This document shows positions 24,447-33,812 of a stretch of DNA of 64,000 nt, piece by piece. Source of the stretch: CAADGU01 sp035444285 (GTDB taxonomy: Bacteria; Chloroflexota; Anaerolineae; Promineifilales; Promineifilaceae); NCBI GenBank assembly GCA_035444285.1, contig DAOMOK010000004.1:62001-126000 (forward strand). Direction: 5' to 3'. Made by a program: the position numbers and the translations under genes. The notes under the pieces were generated by a model. It was given only the letters and a program-made list of their open reading frames with translations. It searched no databases and had not been told where the DNA came from. Every line of letters starts with the position of its first letter. Within the stretch, counting starts at the first letter, position 1.

Positions 24447-25451
24447 TCAGGGAGTGTTGTGGACAGTCTGGTAAATGGCTTGTAGCAGGGAGGTCTCGTC
24501 CTGGGTGTCGTGTTCCAGCGTCCAGATCATGAGGCCGGAAGCCTGTTCCAGAGCGAGCCGGGTTTTTTGCTGTATCGTGGGGATGCCGTTGTAATACTCG
24601 ATACGGCCGTGCCACTCCGCTTCATCGGTAAACGCATTCGCGGGGTCGGCGGCGACGAGTTGTTTGTAGGTGGCGTAGTTGGGACGGCCGTAAAACGGCA
24701 CACCCAACACCGTTTTTTCCAGCGGCAGGCCGCGCCCCCGCCAAAAGGCGAGCGATTCTTGAGCAAATTCCAGGGAGGAGTGGTGGCCTTCGCTGCCCCG
24801 GTCATACACCATCAGGTTCAGGAAATCTACTTCATCAAAAACAACCGGGTCCACACCATGCCCATATTCACCCAAAGCCACTACCGCCGCTGTCAGCAGT
24901 TTGCCCCGCGCCCGCATCTCAACGCCCAACGCCTGCATGAGCTTGACATAATTCTGGGAAGAATTGGGCGAGATGGAGACAGGATCGGGATATTCCCAAT
25001 CCATATCCACACCATCCAGGTTGTGTTTTTCCACCAGCGCCACCAGTTCTTGCACGTGCCGGTCACGGGCGGTTGGGTCGGTGGCCAGGATTTCAAACGT
25101 CTCGTCGTGCCCCCAGCCGCCGACGGAAATGAGTACTTTGACGTTGTGTTCATGTGCCTGTCGCACCAGATTGTCAATCTTCCAACTATTCGCCATCGGT
25201 TTCAGCGAGCCGTCCTGGTTGGGAATGGCAAAGGCATAGTTGATGTGCGTCAGCTTATCAAACGGCAACAGTTCGACGATAACGGCATCGGTGACATAGC
25301 CGATGATGCGGAAAGGGGTAGGGGTGGGGGGTACGGCCGTAGCCGTGGGCATCGGCGTTTGCGTAGACGGCACGGCCGTTGGTGGGGCCTGCGTTCCACA
25401 GGCAGCCAGTAACAAAACAATAAAAACGACAAAGGGTATTTTAATTGACAT
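24447..25451 (-). CDS. Lipid-anchored glycoside hydrolase family 18 (chitinase-like) protein
   Basis: 334 residues with a lipoprotein signal (LLLAACG) and a Pro/Thr linker, then a GH18 barrel. The catalytic signature DGVDMDWEYP (DxxDxDxE, proton donor Glu at about 153) is intact, and SVGGWG is the usual beta-3 motif; the C-terminal MIWTLEHD supplies the conserved Trp. It would cleave beta-1,4-linked N-acetylglucosamine polymers such as chitin or peptidoglycan-like chains. It starts seven bases after the crotonase gene ends, so they are probably co-transcribed although functionally unrelated. Confidence 0.85.
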   Translation of the reverse strand: MSIKIPFVVFIVLLLAACGTQAPPTAVPSTQTPMPTATAVPPTPTPFRIIGYVTDAVIVELLPFDKLTHINYAFAIPNQDGSLKPMANSWKIDNLVRQAHEHNVKVLISVGGWGHDETFEILATDPTARDRHVQELVALVEKHNLDGVDMDWEYPDPVSISPNSSQNYVKLMQALGVEMRARGKLLTAAVVALGEYGHGVDPVVFDEVDFLNLMVYDRGSEGHHSSLEFAQESLAFWRGRGLPLEKTVLGVPFYGRPNYATYKQLVAADPANAFTDEAEWHGRIEYYNGIPTIQQKTRLALEQASGLMIWTLEHDTQDETSLLQAIYQTVHNTP

Positions 25452-25457
25452 AACTGC

Positions 25458-26240
25458 TTACCTGTTAAATTGAGGTGGCCGTTTTCCCACAAACGCAACC
25501 ATCGCTTCCAGGTGGTCGGGGTGTGACCAGAGGTGGACAAACAATTCTGTTTCCAGTCGGTTTGTTTCGGCAATGGGCAAGTAGGCGGCGGCGTAGGTCA
25601 GTTGTTTGAGGGCAGCTAATGCTGGCCCCGGTAGCTGGCAAAGTTCGTGTGCCCAGGCGGTCACGGCCGTGTGCCAATCCACCCCCTTGTCTACCACCCG
25701 ATGTACCAGGCCAATTTGTTGCGCTTCTACGGCCGTCAGCAGCCGTGCCGTCAACAACAGTTCCACTGCCCGGCTCTGCCCCAGCAGCCTTACCAATCGC
25801 GCCGTGCCGCCCCAGCCAGTGGTTAGCGCGTTTTTCACCTGGGCAAAAGAAAAACGAGCATGAGTGGCTGCGATGCGCAAATCACACGCCGTTAAAATCT
25901 CACAGCCGCCGCCAAAGGCGTCGCCGTTGATGGCGGCGATAACGGGGATGGGCAGTTCGGTTAGTTGTTGCAGGGCGTCACGCATCACGCCATTCAGCCG
26001 TTTCCCGGCTTCCGGTTCGGGATGGCCGCTCAGTTCCTTCAAATCGCCGCCGGCCACAAATGCCTGCTGCCCGGCGCCGGTGATGATGAGGACGCGGATA
26101 TGGCGGTCTTGCGACACGGCCGTGACCCATCTGGCAAACTGCGCCTGCGCGGCCCAATTCAGAGCATTCCGCGCCGCTGGTCGGTTGACCATGAGCGTGG
26201 CAATCTGGTTTTCTACAGTTAAAACAATCTCCTCAGACAT
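25458..26240 (-). CDS. Enoyl-CoA hydratase/isomerase family (crotonase) protein
   Basis: 260 residues of crotonase fold acting on acyl-CoA thioesters in the cytoplasm. Seen: NRPAARNALN near the N-terminus, AFVAGGDLKEL (oxyanion-hole loop 1) and INGDAFGGGCEILTACDLRIA (loop 2). The first catalytic Glu position of hydratases reads as Gly in the GWGGTARL segment, where typical hydratases have PExG, so the exact reaction (hydratase, isomerase or other) is open. Likely co-transcribed with the GH18 gene. Confidence 0.85.
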   Translation of the reverse strand: MSEEIVLTVENQIATLMVNRPAARNALNWAAQAQFARWVTAVSQDRHIRVLIITGAGQQAFVAGGDLKELSGHPEPEAGKRLNGVMRDALQQLTELPIPVIAAINGDAFGGGCEILTACDLRIAATHARFSFAQVKNALTTGWGGTARLVRLLGQSRAVELLLTARLLTAVEAQQIGLVHRVVDKGVDWHTAVTAWAHELCQLPGPALAALKQLTYAAAYLPIAETNRLETELFVHLWSHPDHLEAMVAFVGKRPPQFNR

Positions 26241-26309
26241 GACGCAAGTTTAGTGACAAGATGAGAGGGTGACAAGGTGATGCGTGACACTTCATAATTC
26301 CTGATTCCG

Positions 26310-26439
26310 TTAGTGTCACAAAGTTTTCAACACCCCCTTAAGACTACAACGGATGGAGAAATAAGCGGATAAATTTCCAGAGAGAAATCCGTTTATTTCT
26401 TTATCCGCTGTAGTCATGGCTAAAAACTAATGACACTAA
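26310..26439. repeat. 130-bp palindromic element, copy 1
   Basis: Outer arms TTAGTGTCA and TGACACTAA, inner arms GACTACAaCGGAT and ATCCGcTGTAGTC, and an internal AAATAAgCGGAT/ATCCGtTTATTT pair. The core is clearly the same as at 58957-59091, but the outer arms differ. No coding capacity is apparent: a MITE-like element or a structured RNA are both possible. Confidence 0.7.
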
Positions 26440-26490
26440 CTGATTCATAATTCCCGCAGCACGGCCGTGATTTGAGCTAAAATTGAGAGC

Positions 26491-27072
26491 ATGAATAACA
26501 AAAACCAGCAGGTACAGATGGAAAGTCGGCGCGAGTGGCGGCAATGGCTGGCGCAAAACTATACCAGACAGGATGGTATCTGGTTGATCACCTTCAAAAA
26601 ACATACCGGCGACAAATATGTTTCGTATGATGATATTGTCGAAGAAGCCCTCTGTTTTGGTTGGATTGACAGTCAGGCGCAAAAACTGGATGTAGACCGC
26701 TCCATGCTTTGGATGTCGCCACGCAAGTCAGGGAGTGGTTGGTCAAAAATAAACAAAGAGCGAGTGGAAAAGTTGACGGCCGTCGGCCTGATAACCCCCG
26801 CTGGGCTGGCCGTCATTGAAGCGGCCAAACAAGATGGCTCCTGGTACGCTCTGGACGCAGTGGAACGGTTGGAAATTCCGCCAGACCTGGAAACAGCCCT
26901 GGCCGCTTATCCCGCTGCCCGCCAACATTTTGATGCCTTTCCCCGCTCCGTGAAACGCAGCATTTTAGAGTGGATCAGCAACGCAAAAAGGCCCGAAACC
27001 CGCGCCAAACGGGTGGAAGAAACGGCCCGCCTGGCCCAGGATAACGTCCGCGCCAACCAATGGCGACCATGA
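26491..27072 (+). CDS. YdeI/OmpD-associated family protein
   Basis: 193 residues with the family block EEALCFGWIDSQ near residue 50 and SPRKSGSGWSKIN after it; the C-terminus is a helical EWISNAKRPETRAKRV segment. The biochemical role of the YdeI family is not established. The ATG is close to an upstream octamer; no strong ribosome-binding site. Stands alone between a palindromic element and an anchored beta-sandwich gene. Confidence 0.8.
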   Translation: MNNKNQQVQMESRREWRQWLAQNYTRQDGIWLITFKKHTGDKYVSYDDIVEEALCFGWIDSQAQKLDVDRSMLWMSPRKSGSGWSKINKERVEKLTAVGLITPAGLAVIEAAKQDGSWYALDAVERLEIPPDLETALAAYPAARQHFDAFPRSVKRSILEWISNAKRPETRAKRVEETARLAQDNVRANQWRP

Positions 27073-27187
27073 CTTCATTCGCCATCATTCAACAGCGGTT
27101 GCCAAACCAACGTTTACCAACCGCCATGTTCACCAGACAGGCTAACGTGGGGTATGGGCTGGCATCATCTAAGGAATCAGGCTGGTG

Positions 27188-27796
27188 ATGCGGTGGTTAC
27201 GTCTGGGGGTGGTGGTGTTGGGACTGACGGCCGTCCTCCTTCTCCTGCTCATCGCTCTTGGCCTGTTTGATCCGAAACCGGAGGGGGAATTTGTGGCAAC
27301 GGCCGTGCCCCAAACCCTCACGATTCCACCACAGGACAGGCAAATAGTCTGGCTGCCGGAGTCCCTCCCACCGGACAACTTCACCATTCGCACCACCATC
27401 ACCCACCAGAGCGGCGAATTGGATAGCGGAGCGGGTTTAATTTTGGGGGATGGGAATACGGCCGTTATCATTGCTATCTCTCCCCTCGGCTATGTCAGTG
27501 TCCAACAAAACAAACCGATTACCGATTACCGATTGCCGATTACCGAATTCCCCTGGCAGCCCTGGCCTCATGTGCGCCCAGGCAATGCCGCCAATGAGAT
27601 TTGGGTAGATGTAGTGGAGGGGCGAATGCAGGTACGCATGAATCGGGAACTGTTGTGGGCTGGTGATGTGCTCATCCAGCCCACAACAGCCGGATTGTAT
27701 GGGGAGAGTTTTGGAGGTACGGCCGTATTCCACTTTTCTGGCCTTGTTCTTTCACACGACAAGGCGGTCACTCTGCCCACACAAACCGCAGACTAA
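27188..27796 (+). CDS. Membrane-anchored beta-sandwich protein, unknown function
   Basis: 202 residues: membrane segment about 5-25, then a beta-rich LamG/DUF1080-like domain (FTIRTTITHQSGELDSGAGLILGDGNTAV, EIWVDVVEGRMQVRMN). A PITDYRLPITEF segment at about 113-125 is translated from an ACCGATT 7-nt repeat tract, an in-frame insertion. AAGGAA lies upstream of the ATG. The last 4 bp overlap the convergent SulP gene. Confidence 0.5.
   Translation: MRWLRLGVVVLGLTAVLLLLLIALGLFDPKPEGEFVATAVPQTLTIPPQDRQIVWLPESLPPDNFTIRTTITHQSGELDSGAGLILGDGNTAVIIAISPLGYVSVQQNKPITDYRLPITEFPWQPWPHVRPGNAANEIWVDVVEGRMQVRMNRELLWAGDVLIQPTTAGLYGESFGGTAVFHFSGLVLSHDKAVTLPTQTAD
27524..27556. repeat. ACCGATT 7-nt repeat inside a CDS
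   Basis: Four to five copies of ACCGATT/GCCGATT translated as PITDYRLPITE. Confidence 0.7.
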
Positions 27797-30471
27797 TCGG
27801 CCAACAGACCTTGCAGCAACCTGGCTCTGTCTAATAGCCCCACCAAACGGCCATTTTCATCCACCACCGGCAGCCGTTTCACCCCATGCTGCATAATCAA
27901 GCGCAGCGCCTCATTTGGCGTGGCGTCTACCGGAACGGTAATGACCGGCGTGGTCATCAAGGCCGCGGCCGTTTCTGTGGTCGCCACTACTGATGCAGAA
28001 GCAGATGATTGGCCCGTGCCCAGGTAATGCAAACGCCCTCTGAGGCCGGGATGAGAGGCGTGTTGGCTGCGTTGCAGCAAATCCCCATCCGTAATAATGC
28101 CTGACACTTTCCCATCCGCATCCACGACGACGGCGCGGCGGCGGCGATCTTGTTCCAATGCCTGCAAAACTTCTTCCAGCGTGGCCTGCGGTGAAACCAC
28201 CGGCACATCCCGGTACATCAGATCCGCTATGGTGATGGCGTGACGGTCAACCGGGGTATTGCCCGTCTCATAGGTTAACGGTTCATCCAATGATTGGTGC
28301 TGGGCGATGGCGCGCAAGATGTCTACCCGGCTGATCCAGCCCACCAACCGCCCGCCATCTACCACCGGCAGCCGCTTCAGATTGTGGGTGATCATCTGTT
28401 GCATCGCCTGGCGCAGCGCGGCCGCTGCCGGAATGGTGACGACCGGCGCTGTCATCAGGCTGGCGGCGGTGATGGCCTGGTCGGCCACCTCTGCCAACCG
28501 CTGCGACCAGTCATCACCAGATGGCGCCAGGCGGGTACTCAGATTGGCGCGGCGCAGCAGATCACCATCGGTGATGATGCCCAGGAGACGGCCGTTTTCG
28601 GCAACCACCGGCAGGCTGCGATACCCCTTTTGCAGCAGCAGCGCCACAATATCAGCGGCTGAAGCATCTGGCGAAACCGTGACCACTTCCGTGCGCATGA
28701 CCCCGGCAACGGTTCGATCCAGCGGGTCTGTTGCCTGGCGGTTTACCTCCATCTTTTCGGCAAAGGGGGCCAGCAGCAGGCTTTCCATGATTGGCTGTTC
28801 GGTAGTTTCCACAGCCGGTTCGCTGCGAACGGTAGCGCCCAAGGCGGCAATCGCTTTATCCGCGCTCCAAAAGATGTGGTCTGGCCCTAACTCGGCCAAT
28901 ATCCCGGCACGTTCCAGCAGCAGCCGCACCCGGTCGTCCATAGAGGTGAGCAGCACATCCCCACCGCCGTGACGTTGGCGATGGACGATCTCACGCAGCA
29001 CTTCAACGCCGGTAGCGTCAATGAGCGGCACACCGCGAATGGATAAAATGAGGGTTGTGTCGGGTGTGTCTTGGCTTTCAACAAATTCTACCAGACGCCG
29101 GGCTGCCGCAAAAAAGAGTGGGCCGCTGAGGTAATAGACGGCAATATTCTGGCCCGGATGCACAAACTGCTGGCCTACGGCCGTCAGGCGTTCCACCTCC
29201 ACCGGCTTACGCGAAATTTGCAGTTCGCTCATTTGGGCCATAAAAATGAGCGTGCTGATGCCAAAACCAATCAAGATCGCCTGCGTCAAATCCAGCACGA
29301 CAGTGGCGACCAGGGTAATGAAAAAGGCAATAAGGGCATGTTTCAGGCGGTGATCCACGTAAAAGCGAATGGTATGCCATTCGTTCATACGCCAGGCCGT
29401 CACCAGCAGCACCCCGGCCAACGCGGCCAGCGGCACCTGCCCAATAATCCCGGCTAAGAGCAGCGCTGCCAGCAGCAGCAGTATCCCATGCAGCATAGGT
29501 ACTACACGGGTGACGCCGCCGCTTTTTATGTTGACGCTGGTGCGGGCGATGGCGGCTGTAGCCGGCACGCCGCCAAAAAGCGGAATGACAATGTTGCCAA
29601 CACCCTGGGCCACTAATTCCATATTGTTATTCAGGCGTATGCCGGTCATATTGCCGGCCACAGCGCCACACAGAAGGCTTTCAATGGCCCCAAGAGCGGC
29701 AATGGACATGGCGGGTATGATCAGATTGCTGAGGTCGGCCCAGGGAATCTGGTCAAGAGTGAGCCGGTTTTCCAGCAAAATGGTGCGTGGGATGGAGCCG
29801 ATGACCGGCACTTCCCAGTGGGCAACGACGACGATCAGGGTAGCCACAATGATGCCCACGAGAGAGCCGGGCAGCCGCTGCCCAAACTTGAAGCGTGGCC
29901 AGATGATCATAATTGCCATCACCAGCAATGCCAGCAGCATGGCTTCAGGATTGGGGGTGATGTCATGTTCGGTGTAGTAGCGCAGTTTTTCAATGACATT
30001 TTCGGCGGGCGGGGTTTTGATGCCCAGGAAGTTATCAATCTGGCCCAGAGCAATAATGATGGCGATGCCGCTGGTGAAGCCGGAGATGACCGGCGCGGGG
30101 ATAAGGGCAACCACACGCCCCAGGCGGAAGATGCCGAGCAAGGTGAGCATGATGCCAGCCAGCACAGCAGCCAGCCACATCCCCTGTAACCCGTACCGGC
30201 TGACGAGAACGATCAACACGGCGGACATGGCCCCGGTGGGGCCAGAAATCTGATAAGGGGCGCCGCCCAGCAGCCCAATAACGAGGCCGGCGAGCACGGC
30301 CGTGACCAACCCCGCCGCCGCATCAGCCCCCGACGCCACGCCAAATGCTAACGCCAGCGGCAGTGACACGGCGGCAACGGTAATCCCTGCCAGCACATCT
30401 CTTTGCAATTTGTCGCGGTTGTAGTTGGCAAACTCACGCTGCCACATGCGCGGCCACTCTTGAATCATCAT
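27793..30471 (-). CDS. SulP-family anion transporter with STAS and four CBS domains
   Basis: 892 residues. Residues about 20-400 form the SulP membrane transporter (SLPLALAFGVASG, ISGPTGAMSAV; about 11-12 segments), which moves sulfate, bicarbonate or related anions. A STAS domain follows (about 430-530; LILSIRGVPLIDATGVEVL). The C-terminal 330 residues hold four CBS domains in two pairs (VMRTEVVTVSPDASAADIV, LMTAPVVTIPAA, LMYRDVPVVSPQATLEEV, LMTTPVITVPVDATP), each with GIITDGDLL-like ends. CBS pairs bind adenine nucleotides, so transport may be tuned by energy state. SulP-STAS is common; the addition of four CBS domains is unusual. GAGGT lies before the start. Confidence 0.88.
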   Translation of the reverse strand: MMIQEWPRMWQREFANYNRDKLQRDVLAGITVAAVSLPLALAFGVASGADAAAGLVTAVLAGLVIGLLGGAPYQISGPTGAMSAVLIVLVSRYGLQGMWLAAVLAGIMLTLLGIFRLGRVVALIPAPVISGFTSGIAIIIALGQIDNFLGIKTPPAENVIEKLRYYTEHDITPNPEAMLLALLVMAIMIIWPRFKFGQRLPGSLVGIIVATLIVVVAHWEVPVIGSIPRTILLENRLTLDQIPWADLSNLIIPAMSIAALGAIESLLCGAVAGNMTGIRLNNNMELVAQGVGNIVIPLFGGVPATAAIARTSVNIKSGGVTRVVPMLHGILLLLAALLLAGIIGQVPLAALAGVLLVTAWRMNEWHTIRFYVDHRLKHALIAFFITLVATVVLDLTQAILIGFGISTLIFMAQMSELQISRKPVEVERLTAVGQQFVHPGQNIAVYYLSGPLFFAAARRLVEFVESQDTPDTTLILSIRGVPLIDATGVEVLREIVHRQRHGGGDVLLTSMDDRVRLLLERAGILAELGPDHIFWSADKAIAALGATVRSEPAVETTEQPIMESLLLAPFAEKMEVNRQATDPLDRTVAGVMRTEVVTVSPDASAADIVALLLQKGYRSLPVVAENGRLLGIITDGDLLRRANLSTRLAPSGDDWSQRLAEVADQAITAASLMTAPVVTIPAAAALRQAMQQMITHNLKRLPVVDGGRLVGWISRVDILRAIAQHQSLDEPLTYETGNTPVDRHAITIADLMYRDVPVVSPQATLEEVLQALEQDRRRRAVVVDADGKVSGIITDGDLLQRSQHASHPGLRGRLHYLGTGQSSASASVVATTETAAALMTTPVITVPVDATPNEALRLIMQHGVKRLPVVDENGRLVGLLDRARLLQGLLAD

Positions 30472-30626
30472 ATGTACCTCTCTTCAATAATGATTTATGG
30501 CGCCCGGCACGTTGTCCACAAAAAAACACGCCAGAGGCGTGCCGTCTCGTTGTTTAGATTGGACTTATTGTCGGTTCGTCTGATTGGGCATTGTATGCCC
30601 ATTCTGGCCTCCAGGCAAGAAAAAAT

Positions 30627-30704
30627 AGTAGGACTTTTGCTTACTGTCGCCGCCTCTCAGTCCCGAAAGGCTGCTCTCCAGACTGAGCGGAGTGAAAGTC
30701 CTAA
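30627..30704. repeat. Inverted repeat in the gap upstream of the aldo/keto reductase
   Basis: TAGGACTTT-type left arm pairs with AAAGTCCTA, and inner CAGTC/GACTG arms pair too. The 309-bp gap (30472-30780) also has a small CACGCC/GGCGTG hairpin near 30527; I see no gene or recognised riboswitch in it. Confidence 0.45.
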
Positions 30705-30780
30705 ACTAGGAGGAGCATGTATAATTTGGATTGTTTCTACAAGAATTGCGAAGTCTTTGATATTTTTTACGGAGAAAATC

Positions 30781-31773
30781 ATGTACCAACCATCTGAAAC
30801 GCGATATGACGCTATGCAATACAAACGTTGTGGCCGTAGTGGTCTGAAGCTGCCGCTCATTTCCCTGGGGTTGTGGCACAACTTTGGCGGGGTGGATACG
30901 GCGGCCAACGGCCGTGCCATGCTGCGCCGCGCCTTTGACCTGGGTATCACCCACTTTGATCTGGCGAATAATTACGGCCCGCCGCCCGGTTCCGCCGAAG
31001 AGATGTTCGGCCATATTTTGCGGCAAGACCTGACCCCGTACCGGGACGAACTCATCATCTCCACCAAAGCCGGTTACGACATGTGGCCTGGCCCATACGG
31101 CGAATGGGGGTCGCGCAAATATCTGATCGCCAGCCTGGATCAAAGCCTGAAACGCATGGGGCTGGACTACGTGGACATCTTCTACAGCCACCGTTTTGAC
31201 CCAGACACACCGCTGGAAGAAACGATGAGCGCGCTTGATTATGCTGTGCGCAGTGGGCGCGCCCTCTATGTGGGTATTTCTTCCTATAACAGTGAGCAAA
31301 CGCGCCGCGCCGCCGCCATCCTGCGCGAACTGGGCACGCCGTGCCTCATTCACCAACCTTCTTACAGCATGTTCAACCGTTGGGTAGAGACGGATGGCCT
31401 GCTGGATACGCTGACCAATGAGGGCATTGGCTGCATTGTCTTTTCGTCGCTGGCCCAGGGCTTGTTGACGGACAAGTATTTGCTTGGCATCCCGGAAGAT
31501 TCACGGGTGCGGCGTTCGGGCGTCTTTCTGAACGAGAGCCACATCACCCCGGAAAAGGTAGACAAAGTGCGCCGCCTGAACGAAATCGCGCAGTCGCGTG
31601 GGCAGACGATGGCGCAGTTGGCGGTGGCCTGGGTGCTGCGGCAAACGGCCGTGACTTCCGCCCTGCTCGGCGCCAGCCGCCCCGAACAGATTGACGATAT
31701 TGTCGGCGTGTTAAGCCATCTCTCCTTGACTGCGGACGAGTTGCAGCAAATTGAAACGATTTTAGAGAGTTAA
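30781..31773 (+). CDS. Aldo/keto reductase, YghZ (L-glyceraldehyde 3-phosphate reductase)-like
   Basis: 330 residues; NADPH-dependent carbonyl reductase barrel in the cytoplasm. Seen: RRAFDLGITHFDLANNYGPPPGSAEE (catalytic Asp and Tyr), STKAGYDMWPGPYGEWGSRKYL (catalytic Lys; layout typical of YghZ), the DYVDIFYSHRFD His, and a C-terminal LGASRPEQI cofactor segment. GGAG precedes the ATG; an open extension of 126 codons upstream has no protein-like character and is rejected. Confidence 0.88.
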   Translation: MYQPSETRYDAMQYKRCGRSGLKLPLISLGLWHNFGGVDTAANGRAMLRRAFDLGITHFDLANNYGPPPGSAEEMFGHILRQDLTPYRDELIISTKAGYDMWPGPYGEWGSRKYLIASLDQSLKRMGLDYVDIFYSHRFDPDTPLEETMSALDYAVRSGRALYVGISSYNSEQTRRAAAILRELGTPCLIHQPSYSMFNRWVETDGLLDTLTNEGIGCIVFSSLAQGLLTDKYLLGIPEDSRVRRSGVFLNESHITPEKVDKVRRLNEIAQSRGQTMAQLAVAWVLRQTAVTSALLGASRPEQIDDIVGVLSHLSLTADELQQIETILES

Positions 31774-31837
31774 CCGGCTGGCTCGTTCCAACGGTCTCCG
31801 TTGGTGTGCTTTTGTAGACGCTCTGCGCCCAGGTTGG

Positions 31838-32542
31838 TTACCCATCATATGGGTAAATGATTCGGCCACAACTGCCACAGTAGGCTTTTTTCCCCTCTCT
31901 GGCTTGTTTGATGTTGTTGGCGGAGACGGTCATGCGGCAGCCCAGGCACATATCTACCCGGATGCGGGCCACGGCCGTGCCTCCCTTCTTTTTCGCTAAC
32001 TGTTCATACTCTTTCAATGAGGCCGCATCTACCACGCTGGCCTGTTCTTGCCGCCGTTGCAGCAGCCGGTTCAGACGAACGGCCAGTTCCGTTTTTTCCG
32101 CTTCCAAATCAACAGACTCTTTCTGCCAGCGTGTTTCGGCAGCGGTGGCGGTAGCGGCGGCTTCATTTTTTTCGGCTTCGGCTTCTTCCATGAGCAGCAT
32201 CAGTTCCAAAATATCATCTTCGATCCCGGCGGCGCGCTGGTTCAACGAGGCGATTTCATGCTGCATGTCGGCCATTTCTTTGGTATTGACCACTTTGCCG
32301 GAGTAGAGACGGGTTTCAGACGTTTTGGCTTTAGTGCGCAGGCTTTGTAGTTCCAGGTTGAGGGTATTGCGTTGGCTTTGCAGGGTGTTGAGGGTGGTCA
32401 CGGCCGTGTCCAAATCTGCTCTGGCCTTGAGCAGCCAGGGGGGGCCTTTCAATGTTTGCAGCACTTCACCTAGCCGCTGTTTCTTGTCTCGTATTTCCAG
32501 GTCGGTTTCTTGCAGTTGATACAGTTGGTGTACTTGGGTCAT
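31838..32542 (-). CDS. Coiled-coil C4 zinc-ribbon protein (CT398/DUF164-like)
   Basis: 234 residues: a long antiparallel coiled coil (about 8-175) then a zinc ribbon with CLGC and CGSCGRI Cys pairs. Such proteins are widespread and are thought to act as scaffolds in secretion or RNA-related processes; the function is not settled. AAGGTAA precedes the ATG. It is divergent from the ArsR-type regulator. Confidence 0.8.
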   Translation of the reverse strand: MTQVHQLYQLQETDLEIRDKKQRLGEVLQTLKGPPWLLKARADLDTAVTTLNTLQSQRNTLNLELQSLRTKAKTSETRLYSGKVVNTKEMADMQHEIASLNQRAAGIEDDILELMLLMEEAEAEKNEAAATATAAETRWQKESVDLEAEKTELAVRLNRLLQRRQEQASVVDAASLKEYEQLAKKKGGTAVARIRVDMCLGCRMTVSANNIKQAREGKKAYCGSCGRIIYPYDG

Positions 32543-32631
32543 GGCTTACCTTATCTGGTTATCGGATTGTGGCGTGAGTTGATTGTATCACAACCAGGTA
32601 GTTGACAACATGGAAAGAATCGGTTATTATT

Positions 32632-32666
32632 TATGCATATTACCCGATTAACCGGGTAACGCGCAT
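32632..32666. promoter_or_regulatory. Inverted repeat upstream of the long ArsR-type regulator
   Basis: TTACCCG (32640-32646) and CGGGTAA (32653-32659) flank a 6-bp spacer; TATGC and GCATA extend the symmetry outward. Position 35 bp upstream of the regulator gene suggests an autoregulatory operator. Confidence 0.55.
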
Positions 32667-32697
32667 AATAGGATAAGTTGAATGAAAGGAGGCTGTC

Positions 32698-33792
32698 ATG
32701 CCTGTTACCGATTTAGCCAACCCGTTGCCATTAACCCACACGGCCGTCCGTGTGGCATTAGAACCAGCCCACATCATGCTCAGCAGCCTGGGCCTCATCA
32801 ACAAACGGGAGCAAATGCCAGGGGTGCATGAGTGGGTGGAACGCACGGCCGTGTCCCTGACCCCGGAACAGCGACACACCAATTTGCTCGTCATGGAAGG
32901 TTTCTTCTACGCCGTGTCGCCACACCGAAGCTGGTCTGGTTTTCCAACGTATCTGGAATACATGGAACGGGAAGACCCGCTGGTGCTGCGCCAGCGCCTC
33001 TTTGACATGTATGAATCGCTCAAGTCTTCGCCAGAACTAACCGGGCAACCGTTCCATATGCAAAATACCCTGGCGACGGTGGGCAGTTATCTGGATTATC
33101 TCTACGCCCGTTTTCCTGAAGACCATGTGCATGTGCAGATGGAGACAGAAGCGTACCAACTGCTGCTGAATCCGGCAGAAATGCAAGCGGTCATCGTCAG
33201 CCATTTGCGGCAAATGTGGTATCTGGTGTTACAAGAGGAGTGGGAACGGGTACGGCCGTGGCTGCAAAGCAGCGTTCAGGCATTTAACCAGCTTGATTTC
33301 AACACCATGTCCCTGACCGAGGCTGCCCAGGTAATCACCGGCGCTGATTTGTCTGAATGGTGGCAAAAATATACCAGCCGCGTCGGGCACACCCAATTTA
33401 TCTTTGTCCCCTCGCCGCATGTGGGGCCGTATGTGAACAAATTTGTTACCGATAGCACCATGTGGCTGTTGTTTGGAGCGCGACTGCCCCAGGGTTCGGC
33501 CGTGAATGCACCCGACCTGAGCCGTTCGGAATTATTGGTGCGGCTCAGCGCCCTGGCCGATGATACCCGGCTGCGTATTCTGCAATTGCTCAAGGAAGAA
33601 GGCGAACTCTGTTCTCAAGAGGTGCAGCAGCGGTTGGAACTGAGCCAATCGGCCGGGTCACGCCATATGCAGCAACTAAGCGCCACCGGTTATGTGCATG
33701 AGCGCCGAATAGAAGGGCAGAAATGTTACAGTTTGAACGAAGAACGTATTGAAGACACGTTGTTGGCGTTATCCCACTTCTTAAAAGGGTGA
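32698..33792 (+). CDS. ArsR-family regulator with a large N-terminal domain
   Basis: 364 residues. A winged-helix ArsR domain is at the C-terminus (about 283-360; LSALADDTRLRILQLL, SAGSRHMQQLSATGYVHERR, no metal-binding Cys motif). The N-terminal 270 residues resemble the long helical domains of DUF5937-like regulators and may bind a small ligand. A strong AAAGGAGG precedes the ATG. Heads a probable operon with the two following genes; an inverted repeat upstream is the likely self-operator. Confidence 0.72.
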   Translation: MPVTDLANPLPLTHTAVRVALEPAHIMLSSLGLINKREQMPGVHEWVERTAVSLTPEQRHTNLLVMEGFFYAVSPHRSWSGFPTYLEYMEREDPLVLRQRLFDMYESLKSSPELTGQPFHMQNTLATVGSYLDYLYARFPEDHVHVQMETEAYQLLLNPAEMQAVIVSHLRQMWYLVLQEEWERVRPWLQSSVQAFNQLDFNTMSLTEAAQVITGADLSEWWQKYTSRVGHTQFIFVPSPHVGPYVNKFVTDSTMWLLFGARLPQGSAVNAPDLSRSELLVRLSALADDTRLRILQLLKEEGELCSQEVQQRLELSQSAGSRHMQQLSATGYVHERRIEGQKCYSLNEERIEDTLLALSHFLKG

Positions 33793-33812
33793 TGCCCAAA
33801 GGAGTAGAGATC

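Noticed and set aside
30590..30720. Possible riboswitch upstream of the aldo/keto reductase
   Set aside because: Only a general inverted repeat is visible; no known aptamer consensus was recognised.
30403..30780. N-terminal extension of the aldo/keto reductase
   Set aside because: Low-complexity translation, no family match, and a good ribosome-binding site at the inner ATG.
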